From positions 5,147,151 through 5,211,150 of the forward strand of contig NC_016584.1 in NCBI RefSeq assembly GCF_000235605.1: a stretch of 64,000 nucleotides of DNA, given 5' to 3'. The notes under the pieces are model-generated. The model did not search any database. It saw nothing but the letters and a program-made list of their open reading frames with translations, and was not told where the DNA came from. Position 1 is the first letter of the stretch. The number at the start of each line of letters is the position of its first letter. This document shows, piece after piece, positions 8,631 through 16,701 of the stretch. The position numbers were made by a program, and so were the translations under genes. This DNA comes from Desulfosporosinus orientis DSM 765 (GTDB lineage: Bacteria > Bacillota > Desulfitobacteriia > Desulfitobacteriales > Desulfitobacteriaceae).

Positions 8631-10016
8631 TTATAATAATCCGATTAAAATCCAGTATGGTACACCAACAACTAGGAGATATACTCCGCAAATTAACATT
8701 TTCCAAGCAAATACCTTCATGAAATCCTTTAAATAAATTAAACCAAAGGAAAAGAATACTAAATAAAGAGCATACTCATAAGGCAAAATAACTTGGTCAA
8801 GTCCTTGGAAAAAAGTATACATTAATGGATATGGACTAATCCCTAAATCAACAGCAACTTGTACTAATGGAACAGCTAGGGTAGCCATGGCAGCTAAAGG
8901 TGTTAGCAAGAAATTAAGCATAACCGCTAACAGCCAAACAACAGCAATTAATACAAACGTATTAGCATCTTTCATCAATGGTAAAACTGCTTGCGATATT
9001 AAATTTCCTATTCCCATTTTTGTTGCAACCGCACCGATAGTCATACAGCTTGCAATAAAGATAATAAAGGAATAATTTACTTTTTGAATATCTTCCCTCC
9101 TGCCGACGTCAAAACCAGGGAAAAAGAGAAGCGCCGGTAAGAATACAAAACCATAAGCCATATTCAATTTATGAATATTAGATGTTAATAAAAAGACAAC
9201 CAGTACAACAAGAATTAAGAGTGTTTTCTTTTCATCAGCAGACATTTTTCCTAAAAGTTCCTGTTGTTTTACAAAATAATCTTTTCCATTAATTTCGACT
9301 TCAGGTTTCATTACCTTAGTAATCATAAATCCAAGGATAAAAACTAATGGAATAAAAACAATATTTTGATAAAAATATTCAGTAAAACTAATCGACATTG
9401 GCTTTAATGCTGAAGCACTTCCAAATAAAACCCCTAAGTTGGCTGGAGTGAAAACAAAAAATCCCGGCACTAGCGTACCTATTGCAGCAGCTATCATAAT
9501 TCCACAAGCAGCTTTAGATTTTCCCAAATTAAAAGCTTTACAAACTCCATAAGCTAATGCAGCCATAGCTACAGGAACACTGCCCGGCTTAGCAATATTA
9601 ATAAGAACACCTGCTAAAATCAAACCATAAATGATTCCATTATAGGTTCCACCGGTTTTTATGATACACCAATATGCAATTCTTTTAAGCAAGCCGATTC
9701 TTTCAAGGATATTAGCTAATAAAAAGGTCCCTAATACCAACCAGGGAATAGTTGCACTCCACGGTGAAAATACCACATTCATTGGAGCAATCTTAAAAAG
9801 AACATATAAAAAAGGTAATAGTAAGGCTGGAATAAAATTATCCACAAAATCAAGCGCAAACATCATCACACCCCAAAGGGTCACTGCGAAGAAAATCTTA
9901 ATATTAACAGTGAAGACTTCATTTGCTGGAATTAACATAACTAAAAGAGGTACCATAATTGAAACTAGCAACATCATAATTTTTCTTTGCTTTTTTTGAG
10001 CCTCTGCTTGTTCCAT
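8631..10016 (-). CDS. DASS/SLC13-family anion transporter
   Basis: A 461-aa polytopic membrane protein (about 11-13 hydrophobic segments) of the divalent anion:Na+ symporter group, which carries dicarboxylates, sulfate and related anions. The pattern of two long hydrophobic halves with NIAKPGSVPVAMAALAYG and FLLTPLAAMATLAVPL hairpins fits the family. I take the second ATG (10016): GGAG lies 8 bases before it, while the first ATG (10022) is too close. It precedes the sulfotransferase in the same unit, so import of an aryl sulfate or export/import of sulfated or free phenolic acids is an attractive but unproven job. Confidence 0.8.
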   Translation of the reverse strand: MEQAEAQKKQRKIMMLLVSIMVPLLVMLIPANEVFTVNIKIFFAVTLWGVMMFALDFVDNFIPALLLPFLYVLFKIAPMNVVFSPWSATIPWLVLGTFLLANILERIGLLKRIAYWCIIKTGGTYNGIIYGLILAGVLINIAKPGSVPVAMAALAYGVCKAFNLGKSKAACGIMIAAAIGTLVPGFFVFTPANLGVLFGSASALKPMSISFTEYFYQNIVFIPLVFILGFMITKVMKPEVEINGKDYFVKQQELLGKMSADEKKTLLILVVLVVFLLTSNIHKLNMAYGFVFLPALLFFPGFDVGRREDIQKVNYSFIIFIASCMTIGAVATKMGIGNLISQAVLPLMKDANTFVLIAVVWLLAVMLNFLLTPLAAMATLAVPLVQVAVDLGISPYPLMYTFFQGLDQVILPYEYALYLVFFSFGLIYLKDFMKVFAWKMLICGVYLLVVGVPYWILIGLL

Positions 10017-10038
10017 AAACATTTCTCCTTTGTAAATA

Positions 10039-10056
10039 TTAATATATATATATTAA
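10039..10056. promoter_or_regulatory. AT-only palindrome upstream of the anion transporter
   Basis: TTAATATATATATATTAA is a perfect 18-bp palindrome about 20 bases before the transporter start. It could be an operator for the XRE-CRP regulator encoded just upstream, or simply part of an AT-rich promoter. It lacks the TTGAT/ATCAA halves of classical FNR sites. Confidence 0.3.
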
Positions 10057-10077
10057 ATATATATTATCAGGAAAACT

Positions 10078-10104
10078 AATAAAAAACGGGTAGCCTAGGC
10101 TACC
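10078..10104 (-). terminator. Terminator after the XRE-CRP regulator gene
   Basis: On the minus strand GGGTAGC-CTAG-GCTACCC is followed by GTTTTTTATT. It sits 46 bases after the regulator stop (10150) and separates it from the transporter-sulfotransferase unit. Confidence 0.85.
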
Positions 10105-10149
10105 CAACTTGAATGTTTTTTCACAATCTGCTGCAAAGCTAATATTTAG

Positions 10150-11049
10150 TTAATAATTAAGTATTTTTTCTGCTCTTACATAGCGCATCATTTCTTCTTT
10201 ATCTAAAATTACTATTCCTTCATTTTCTTTTAAAATAATTCCTTTATTTTTCAAGGCTTTGATTATTTTCGCTACTGTAACCCTATGAATACCAATTAAT
10301 CTGCTAATTTCTGCATTACTGCTATTCTTTTTAGGAACTATTAACTTACCATGTTTTATCTCAGCTTTATTAATTAAAAACTCACATAAACTGTTAGGAA
10401 CCTTCCCTTCTTGTCTTGCTTGAAGATTAAATAATACCTCTCTATAGTATGTCGTAAATAATTTTAGCAATTCAGTTAATATCTCAGGTTTATCTTCTAC
10501 GAACTGAGAAAAAGTCTCAATAGGAATTTTATAACAATAGCACCTAGTGGCAGTAATAATGCTATTTCTAAGAGTCCTATTTTCAGTGTATAAGGCAAAG
10601 ACCCCCACTAGAGAACCGACAAAATCACCGGCTTCCTTAATGTTGATAATTAGTTCATCACCTTTTTCGGTAATACTTCTCCGATAACAAGTTCCACTAA
10701 CTAAATAGTAAATATAGTCTATTCTTTCCCCTTGTTCAACAAGAGTTGTACCTTTTTTTAATTCACAATAACTTATTCCCGGCATATTGATTAGTTCCAT
10801 ATAATACTTTTTCCAAATTGTTTGTTGGTTAGCAGCTGTGTTTATTGCACACTTAGTATTCTTCAGGAGATAATCAGTAGTAACTCCAAATATCTCGCTT
10901 AAGAGTACGACCTTTTCAATGTCCGGTGTCGACCGCTCAGACTCCCATTTTGATATTGATTGTCTTGTAATTCCTAATCTATCTGCTAATTGATCCTGAG
11001 ATAAACTATTTTTCTTTCGAAGGTATTGAATTGTTTGTGCTAAATTCAT
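10150..11049 (-). CDS. Fusion transcription regulator: XRE helix-turn-helix + CRP cNMP domain + CRP winged helix
   Basis: A 299-aa protein with an unusual three-part architecture. Residues 1-62 are a Cro/C1-type HTH (LRKKNSLSQDQLADRLGITRQSISKWES). Residues ~90-205 are a CRP-like effector domain (GTTLVEQGERIDYIYYLVSGTCY, then GDELIINIKEAGDFVG). Residues ~225-290 are a CRP-type winged helix (NAEISRLIGIHRVTVAKIIKALKNKGII). Typical CRP/FNR proteins have about 220-230 aa and only the last two parts. No FNR-type N-terminal cysteine cluster is present. The ATG at 11049 has GGAG 9 bases upstream. It most likely controls the transporter/sulfotransferase unit that follows. Close CRP relatives in Desulfitobacterium (CprK) sense aromatic ligands, so an aromatic effector is conceivable. 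Confidence 0.85.
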   Translation of the reverse strand: MNLAQTIQYLRKKNSLSQDQLADRLGITRQSISKWESERSTPDIEKVVLLSEIFGVTTDYLLKNTKCAINTAANQQTIWKKYYMELINMPGISYCELKKGTTLVEQGERIDYIYYLVSGTCYRRSITEKGDELIINIKEAGDFVGSLVGVFALYTENRTLRNSIITATRCYCYKIPIETFSQFVEDKPEILTELLKLFTTYYREVLFNLQARQEGKVPNSLCEFLINKAEIKHGKLIVPKKNSSNAEISRLIGIHRVTVAKIIKALKNKGIILKENEGIVILDKEEMMRYVRAEKILNY

Positions 11050-11116
11050 TAAGCACCGCTCCATTAACATAAATTATATTTTTACACAAATAACATTTTA
11101 TAGATCCTGTTAGTAA

Positions 11117-11190
11117 TTTGTCAACTAACAGTTGCCTGAGTGACTGCAATCAAAAAGGACCTATCTCATTATTTCGCATTATGGAACAGA
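11117..11190. repeat. Degenerate ~80-bp element, copy 2
   Basis: The plus strand reads caactaacagttgcctgagtgactgca ... atttcgcattatggaacagaa. It abuts the end of the permease pseudogene: the TAA stop of that frame (11192) lies at the edge of the element. Other copies are at 5207-5286 and 14162-14240. Confidence 0.5.
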
Positions 11191-11191
11191 A

Positions 11192-12833
11192 TTAATTTAT
11201 GCCAAAACCCAGCAATTCTCTTTTAGAATAGTGATGTACAACAACAAATTGAAGCACCCCTAAGCCTAAGCCAAAAAGCAAACTGTAACCGGCAGCCTGC
11301 CATCCATATCCATAAAATTCATTGATCGCATAACCACAGAAAGCCCCCATAAACAGACCCGTGATGATCTGGGGGATGAAGTAATAGAGATTTTTATGAT
11401 GAATCATTGCCAGCATTTCCTCTGACGTTACACCCAGGCGATAGAGACCGGACAATGTTCTCTGCTCTTCTTCCCCTTCAGCCTTAATCTTAAAATGAAT
11501 CATAATATTGGCGGCCGTGCAGAATAGAACCTCCACAAAAAATACCACAAACAACAAAAATTCTGCTGACTGTTTGGCCAAAGCGAAGGATTCGATCCTG
11601 GAGGTTGCCCGATAGTAACGCTGTTGCGTCGGTTGATCAATCCGATTCTTTCTAATAAATAGTTCTGGACCGTCTTGATTCCTTTTCCAGAATCCTGCCA
11701 GTGATCAAAAGTGTAATCAGCCAAGGTGGGATTTCGGTTAAATAAGATACGTACGTCGCTTCCGGCCGACTTTAATTCTATTGTCTCCTGGCCACAAGCA
11801 AAACCACCGTTGACGGGGAAATCAAATCATGCTGATAACCGTCCTGCAAGTCAAACTGGAAAACCATCAGATACTTGCCCTGGGGAACTTGATAGCGACA
11901 GCCCAATTCTTTATTTACTTCGGAAAGAGGGAAGCAAATTAAAGGCCCCGTTTCGCAAATAATTCACCTGCTTAACTGATTGAAGGGATACCCCATTTTG
12001 AGCCAATAGGTCTTTCACATCACAGTCAGTCACCTGGTTCTTGCCAAAAATCCGGGAGTACTCCAAGTCATAGGGGGAATTCCTAATGGCATCCTTGGTA
12101 AGATCCGGATACATAACCACGGCTGATCCGGCAAAAAATATGCAAAATCCAAGCAGCCAGGCTGCTATAATCCCAATTCTGCCTCTTGACCCGGCATGCT
12201 GTCTATTAAAAGAGATTCCGAGGAAATGCCCCTCCCGAAACCCGGGAATTACTTTAGCCCCAAGGTTATCCAAACTCTCCACTCGGGCCATGATCAAGGC
12301 CGAGCCTGCAAACATAACCATAAGGCTGATGACAAGCCAAAGAGCAAAGCTGTCCATTTATAGGACTCAAGGTTTAAATACCAGTGCAATTCGGCTACCC
12401 CGATGACGTGTTGAATTACGAAATAAAAACCAAAAGCTGTCAGCGTGCCCAGGAACAAACCCGCCAGCAACGAGACCCCTGCAATCACACACTGCTCCAG
12501 GATCATATTAGTGAGTACTTCTCTTTCACTCATTCCTATGGTCATTAAAATGCCATAGTCATGTTTGCGAAGCTTTATGAATTGCTGGTAAGTATAGGGG
12601 ATAAAGAGAAGGAGGAAAACACCCACAAAGAGACTTGGAGCACAAATATTACTGGAAATATAGCTGTTAACGCTTTTGGGATCCATAAACGCCTGATTGG
12701 TAAAGATGGCAGCAAAACTGTAAAACAAGCCAACAGAAAAAACATTGCCTAAAAAATACAGCCTGTAGCACCGGAAATTGGCCTTTAACATTTTCCAGGC
12801 AATATCAGAAAATGTCATCCTGCTCACCTCCAA
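11192..12833 (-). pseudogene. FtsX/BceB-like ABC permease, frameshifted
   Basis: One permease gene is spread over several frames. 12294-12833 gives the N-terminal half (MTFSDIAWKMLKANFRCYRLYFLGN, then membrane segments and the motif KLRKHDYGILMTIGMSEREV). 11911-12357 continues it (FREGHFLGISFNRQHAG). A middle stretch readable at about 11790-11910 (GCRYQVPQGKYLMVFQFDLQ) and another at 11642-11760 (NPTLADYTFDHWQDSGKG) lie in different frames. 11192-11581 is the C-terminal membrane part. Several frameshifts and a stop make it non-functional unless sequencing is at fault. The style is that of peptide-sensing/antibiotic-resistance exporters (BceAB/YxdLM). The ATPase remnant precedes it and overlaps its start. 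Confidence 0.8.
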
Positions 12834-13227
12834 TCAAGGTAAGCATCTCTGTCAGGGATTCCATAAATTCCTTGCGGCCGCCTTTCCGCTGTTCTTCCGC
12901 CACAAATTCACCATCTTTTAACAAAAGGGCCCTGTGACAATGGCTGGCGGCAAAGGTGTCATGGGTAACCATCAAAAAACTGGTGCCAAATTCCCCATTG
13001 ACCCGGAGAAAATAATTCATTACTTCCCGGGTTGACTTGGAGTCCAGATTTCCTGTGGGTTCATCCGCTAAAATAAGAGCAGGATTATTGATCAGCGCCC
13101 TGGCGATGGCGGCCCGCTGTTTCTCACCGCCGGATATTTCTGTAATATTATGAGCCTTCCAGTAATCAGCTATTTCACTTTCCTTTTTTGCCTCCGGCAG
13201 ATCCCTTAGCGGTTTGAAGTTAGACAT
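12805..13227 (-). pseudogene. Chimeric ABC ATPase remnant with an aminoacyl-tRNA-synthetase-like N-terminus
   Basis: The frame is open (140 aa) and has a start (ATG 13227, AAGGAAG upstream), but only the C-terminal half of an ABC ATPase is present: signature ISGGEKQRAAIARAL, Walker B LILADEPTGNLD and MVTHD. Walker A and the Q-loop are missing, so it cannot bind ATP normally. The first ~30 residues (FKPLRDLPEAKKESEIADYW, then KAHNIT) do not belong to an ABC ATPase; they resemble the start of class Ia synthetases such as IleRS (LP..E.EI..FW....I). A T-box leader with a possible isoleucine specifier precedes it. A deletion joining a T-box-ileS gene to an ABC operon would explain this. The synthetase assignment is inference. 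Confidence 0.65.
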
Positions 13228-13273
13228 AATCATCTTCCTTTCATGTTGGGCTCAAATATCCTATGAATAACAT

Positions 13274-13505
13274 CAAAAATCCCTAAGTCAATGACTTAGG
13301 GACGGATTATCCGCGGTACAACCCTTGTTATTAATAGATACAATCCATTAATCGCTTAAAACATGTAACGTATGTTCTACGGAACAGCTTAAATTATTTC
13401 AGCCGCCCAACTCCAAGGTGATCTTCATAAAGAACCTTCGTCATAATCTTTCACCCGAGGATTATGTCTCTAAAACCCCAGTCCTTTATTACTATCCTTA
13501 TCATA
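13274..13505 (-). ncRNA. T-box leader, orphaned upstream of the chimeric remnant
   Basis: On the minus strand the T-box motif AAGGGTTGTACCGCGG lies at 13311-13326. It is followed by the terminator CCCTAAGTC-ATT-GACTTAGGG and a T-run (13275-13301). Upstream, AGAGA...GGGTGAAAG (about 13450-13470) fits the base of stem I. GAAG-ATC-ACC at about 13417-13426 is a candidate specifier loop with an ATC (Ile) codon at 13420-13422. T-boxes sense uncharged tRNA and control synthetase and amino-acid genes. Here the gene behind it is an ABC/synthetase-like chimera. The T-box call is firm; the specifier is tentative. Confidence 0.85.
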
Positions 13506-13552
13506 GTTGTTAACAATATTTTAAACCAATATTGAACATATTATTCCAGTTG

Positions 13553-13669
13553 CTAACCATTGTCAATGGCACTCGGCTTTCCTTTTCCGACATGAACATG
13601 AATCGGCTCATTATTTTCATTCGACCAAAAATACACCAGATATTCGCCAATAAGAAACAGACTAGGCAA
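13553..13669 (-). pseudogene. Truncated DUF4160-type protein
   Basis: Reading from a TTG at 13669 with GGAGG 8 bases upstream gives 38 aa: LPSLFLIGEYLVYFWSNENN followed by EPIHVHVGKGKP. This matches the start of DUF4160 proteins, which are usually about 80 aa, and then stops. DUF4160 proteins often occur as two-gene toxin-antitoxin-like pairs with a small partner. The TTG overlaps the stop of the 91-aa gene upstream, consistent with such a pair. The second half has been lost. Confidence 0.6.
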
Positions 13670-13937
13670 TCTGGATACCTCCCGCAGCAGCATACTTATA
13701 CAGCAGATGAGCATTGCTACGCAGGAATTGGCTAAAGTTCTCAATCTCTCTATCTGAAAATCCGTCTCTCTTTATCCAGGTATAAGCAGGTAACGCACAT
13801 CTGGCCACATCGAATCCGCCTTCTTTCGGACGCTCGAAATGAATTTCCAAACACTGCATGCCATCTTCTTCAATGAGGTGAGAATGTGTGATTTCAGTTT
13901 CATCCGCCAAAATCATATATGGATACATCATGGCCAC
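13662..13937 (-). CDS. Small conserved-type protein, partner of the DUF4160 fragment
   Basis: A 91-aa soluble acidic protein (MAMMYPYMILADETEITHSH...), with no signal peptide or membrane segment. I do not recognise a named domain with confidence. The middle contains RPKEGGFDVARCALPAYTWI and the C-terminus is alanine/glycine rich. Its stop overlaps the TTG start of the DUF4160 remnant, so the two were co-translated. ATG at 13931 (MMYPYM) or 13928 is also possible; no strong ribosome site separates the choices. It probably was the partner (antitoxin-like) of the DUF4160 protein; this is inferred from gene order only. Confidence 0.55.
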   Translation of the reverse strand: MAMMYPYMILADETEITHSHLIEEDGMQCLEIHFERPKEGGFDVARCALPAYTWIKRDGFSDREIENFSQFLRSNAHLLYKYAAAGGIQIA

Positions 13938-14161
13938 TAACTACCTTACTTTTTACCCTTATATTATACCACAAATTGGATTTCTTTGTTCATTGGAAGT
14001 TAAAAATGCTCCGCCATAAAGGCCTCCCGTTCCTCCTCAGGAATTCCAGGAGGATAATCGCCTGAGTGTAAGTTCAAATTCGGATTCAAATCCGAATTTG
14101 AGAAGAAACCAGACGGATGTGTAAGGCTTCAAAAGCTATTTTTATGTTTTAATTTATTTCC
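13938..14161. other. Gap with C-terminal gene scrap and a hairpin
   Basis: Minus-strand codons ending at 14000-14002 read ...HSGDYPPGIPEEEREAFMAE then HF and stop. They are open back to about 14130 but without a good start, so this is probably the tail of a lost gene that I cannot identify. Within it, CAAATTCGGATT/AATCCGAATTTG (14075-14100) is a perfect 12-bp inverted repeat. Confidence 0.35.
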
Positions 14162-14240
14162 CTGGTTGATTACAGCCGCTGAGTGACTGCAAACACTTTA
14201 AGAGCAATCCCGTTTTTTACTATTATGAAACACTTCCTGT
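14162..14240. repeat. Degenerate ~80-bp element, copy 3, interrupting a toxin gene
   Basis: The plus strand reads ttgattacagccgctgagtgactgca ... ttttttactattatgaaacacttcctgtaa. The element supplies the last codons and the stop of the truncated ParE-like frame, so it marks the break point. Compare 5207-5286 and 11117-11190. Confidence 0.55.
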
Positions 14241-14351
14241 AATTTTAACAAGAGCCTTTTGGGCAGCATCAACTCCAAAATTCTCAATAATATATGCCTT
14301 GATTTTCTGTAAATCCTCCAGAGCCTTCGGAGAGTATTCCACTTTTCCCAT
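14223..14351 (-). pseudogene. Truncated ParE/RelE-type toxin
   Basis: 42 aa from ATG 14351: MGKVEYSPKALEDLQKIKAY then IIENFG. This is the N-terminal helix pair of ParE-family toxins, usually about 90-100 aa. The frame ends inside the ~80-bp element, so the catalytic C-terminal half is lost. The antitoxin stop lies 1 base upstream of this ATG, the usual arrangement of a toxin-antitoxin operon. Confidence 0.7.
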
Positions 14352-14352
14352 A

Positions 14353-14568
14353 CTATAATCCTAAGGAAGCTTCTACCTCATCAGCAGAAAGCCACCCTTT
14401 CTCCCTGGCTGATTTTTCCCCTTCCTCAAGCTGTGCCATAAGCCTTACCGTTGCGCGGAGCTTATCAAGTTCTTCTAACTTAATAATTGCATATTCACCT
14501 CTTCCATTTCTGGTAAGATATACAGGATTGTTGTAAGATACTAACCACCTAAGAGACAGTACCCTTAC
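14353..14568 (-). pseudogene. N-terminally truncated Phd/YefM-type antitoxin
   Basis: The recognisable part reads NNPVYLTRNGRGEYAIIKLE then ELDKLRATVRL...LGL. This is the middle and C-terminal part of a Phd-family antitoxin. The frame is open upstream only to a stop at 14569-14571 and has no usable start codon; the N-terminal DNA-binding end is gone. The replacing DNA (plus strand 'acagtacccttacttatt') again resembles the ppdK terminator arm. Both partners are therefore dead. Confidence 0.6.
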
Positions 14569-14728
14569 TTATTCCAAAAAACATCAAACCTTTTGTACAC
14601 AATGAACTTCCTTTTTGCATCTCCTTTATAATGTTAGAGATTTCATTTTAAACCGTAACCAGTATTGACAAACCAACGTATACTGCAGTACAAGTCTCTA
14701 TTAATTAAAATAGGAGTGAATACAAACT
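14569..14728 (+). promoter_or_regulatory. Leader of the WRG-repeat gene: promoter and ribosome site
   Basis: A possible -35 TTGACA (14665-14670) is followed 18 bases later by TACAAG as a weak -10 (14689-14694). AGGAG lies at 14712-14716, 12 bases before the ATG at 14729, which is unusually far. The same 12-base spacing (AGGAGG to ATG 16097) occurs before the paralogue. Confidence 0.45.
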
Positions 14729-15943
14729 ATGAGTTACCAATTCTATACTCTTCCTCAAAATACATCCGGGGCTGCCGATGTCCCTATTTTCAATACACCT
14801 ACGACCCTGGCAAGCCTTACGGATGCAGTCCGTTCCGGTAATGACATTGCAACAGTGAGAGCAAATATTGGCTGGCAAGCTCAGTCTGGCGGCAATGTAA
14901 TACAAGTATTATTTAAAATCTGGCGCGGCGCACCTGTTACAGGTGAACTGGTCTGCAGTGTTCAGGACAGTGCGGAAAGCGCATTTGATTACGTCGCAAC
15001 CACAGATTTTAGTGAAGTAGTTTCCGGCCTCACAGCTGATCAACCCGTTACCTTTGTTTTAACAGCAGAAACAGTGGGTACCGGCACTCAGGCAAAAGTT
15101 ATCGGCCCATTGACTTTTACTGCACTCGAAACAAATTCGAATATTGAAAGCTATTTCGAACTTCCCAATAATACTTTTGGTGGAGCCAATATCCCTGTCG
15201 CTCAGACCCCGGTGCCGGTGGCTTTTATTAATGTTAATGTTGAACCTGGTCAGGATGTTATCTTAAGGTCTACCGCCTGCTGGATAGCAACAAGCAGTAT
15301 ATTTCCCAAAGTGGATGTGCTCTTTAAACTGTGGCGCGGCGCACCTATAACCGGTACACTTATAGCCAGCGCAGATGACAGTGCGGATGTGGAAAGAGGA
15401 GCAGTTACCTCATTTTCCCATGTGGATTCCGGTTTTACCTCAGCACAGACCGTAACCTATGTTCTAACAGTGGAAGCTCCCGATCCCGGCAACACGGCAA
15501 ACATTGTGGGCGCACTGATTATTACCGGTTTTGTCCAGACGCTTAGTTCATTCTTCACGTTGCCCCAAAACACCTCCGACAGTGTAAGTATCCCAATCAC
15601 TGCCACCGGAACGCCATTGGCCGCAATAACTACAGAGGCATCCCCCGGCCTTAAATTCTCCCTGCGAGCTGCTGTCGGTTGGTTGGTGCCATCCGGCTCA
15701 ATTACTCCCATTCTCTTCAAAATTTGGCGCGGTGCTCCTAATACTGGTACTTTAATATACAGCACTCTGGATAGTGGAGAAAGTCTCTTCGATTACCGCA
15801 AAGTCACCGCCTTAGCCCATGTTGACAGCGGATTTACCGCTTCAGGGCCGGTAACCTATACCCTTACAGCCGAGCTGACAAAGCCGGGAACAGCGGCCGA
15901 TGTAATAGGCCCGCTCACTTTTACGGCTGTTCCAGAAAGCTAA
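14729..15943 (+). CDS. Protein of three tandem ~130-residue 'WRGxPxTG' domains, function unknown
   Basis: 404 aa with no signal peptide. Three repeats start near residues 3, 141 and 273. Each runs F.LPxNT....IP(I/V)..TP..LA, a beta-rich stretch, then LFK(I/L)WRGAP.TG.L..S..DS, then HVDSGFT...(V/T)TY.LTAE...GT.A.VIGPLTFTA. The periodic beta pattern ending in YxLTxE...FTA recalls jelly-roll domains of the C1q/TNF type found in some spore-surface proteins; that is inference from pattern only. It is one of the few plus-strand genes in the window. A near-identical partial copy lies at 17973-18989 and a single-domain relative at 16097. I do not recognise a named family. Confidence 0.8.
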   Translation: MSYQFYTLPQNTSGAADVPIFNTPTTLASLTDAVRSGNDIATVRANIGWQAQSGGNVIQVLFKIWRGAPVTGELVCSVQDSAESAFDYVATTDFSEVVSGLTADQPVTFVLTAETVGTGTQAKVIGPLTFTALETNSNIESYFELPNNTFGGANIPVAQTPVPVAFINVNVEPGQDVILRSTACWIATSSIFPKVDVLFKLWRGAPITGTLIASADDSADVERGAVTSFSHVDSGFTSAQTVTYVLTVEAPDPGNTANIVGALIITGFVQTLSSFFTLPQNTSDSVSIPITATGTPLAAITTEASPGLKFSLRAAVGWLVPSGSITPILFKIWRGAPNTGTLIYSTLDSGESLFDYRKVTALAHVDSGFTASGPVTYTLTAELTKPGTAADVIGPLTFTAVPES

Positions 15944-15995
15944 GACACAAAGGTGTTATATCAAACCCATAAAGTTCATTACAACATGAAATTAC

Positions 15996-16030
15996 TAAAA
16001 AAACTCCAGAAACTCCTGGAGTTTTTTTTA
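15996..16030 (+). terminator. Terminator after the three-domain WRG gene
   Basis: AAAAAACTCCAG-aaact-CCTGGAGTTTTTTTT: a short stem with flanking A and T runs, about 55 bases after the stop. Confidence 0.8.
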
Positions 16031-16096
16031 ACCGTTTTTCATTAAGGCACATAAGGTATTATGAAGTTTGTCAAGAATAGGAGGTCCGGTATAGGT

Positions 16097-16609
16097 ATGG
16101 GTTGGGTAATTCAACAGGGTAACGGTATTTCGAAGAAAGACCCCATAGTAGAGAAGCCCTCGATTCCACAATCATCCGCCCAAACAATGAATACCCCAGG
16201 ATTTAGTTTTTATGTGCTGCCCAATAATATTTCTAATTCTGTGTTAATCCCCATAACTGTATCACCCCAGCCCCTAGCTTATGTCCAGGCTGCAACCGGG
16301 ATAAATAAGGTGATTGTTGTCAGGGTGTCAGCCGGCTGGAGAATTAAGAATGTTGATAATGAAACTTCCTGCGCAGTTATGTTCAAGCTCTGGCGGGGTG
16401 AACCGGTGACCGGTGAATTAATCTGTAGCCTTCTGGACGGGGGAGAAAGCATATCTATTAATTATAAGGCTACATCTTTCGAACATGTGGATAGCGGTTT
16501 CAGAGAGTTCTCGAATACAGTTTATACTCTAACCGCTCAGCTTGTCTCTGGGTTCGGTGCGGAAATTGTGGGTTGTCTTACCATGACAGCGATGGGGTTA
16601 GAACTTTGA
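16097..16609 (+). CDS. Single-domain 'WRGxPxTG' protein, function unknown
   Basis: 170 aa from ATG 16097, or 182 aa if ATG 16061 is used. I prefer 16097 because AGGAGGT lies upstream at the same 12-base spacing as in the three-domain gene. Residues ~1-35 form a polar linker rich in Ser, Pro and Gln. One domain follows: FSFYVLPNNISNSVLIPITV, then MFKLWRGEPVTGELICSLLD, FEHVDSGF and VYTLTAQLV...GCLTMTAM. Identity to the other domains is moderate, so it is an older paralogue. There is no signal peptide. It lies between the three-domain gene and its truncated copy, with the dead transposase on the right. Confidence 0.7.
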   Translation: MGWVIQQGNGISKKDPIVEKPSIPQSSAQTMNTPGFSFYVLPNNISNSVLIPITVSPQPLAYVQAATGINKVIVVRVSAGWRIKNVDNETSCAVMFKLWRGEPVTGELICSLLDGGESISINYKATSFEHVDSGFREFSNTVYTLTAQLVSGFGAEIVGCLTMTAMGLEL

Positions 16610-16701
16610 GCTTACATAATGATTTGTTGCGTAAGTTTTGTAGCCGGTGGGGCCGTGTTGAAACTTTAGTTTCTCACGGCCTCTTAAAGGTTTCGGAATA
16701 A

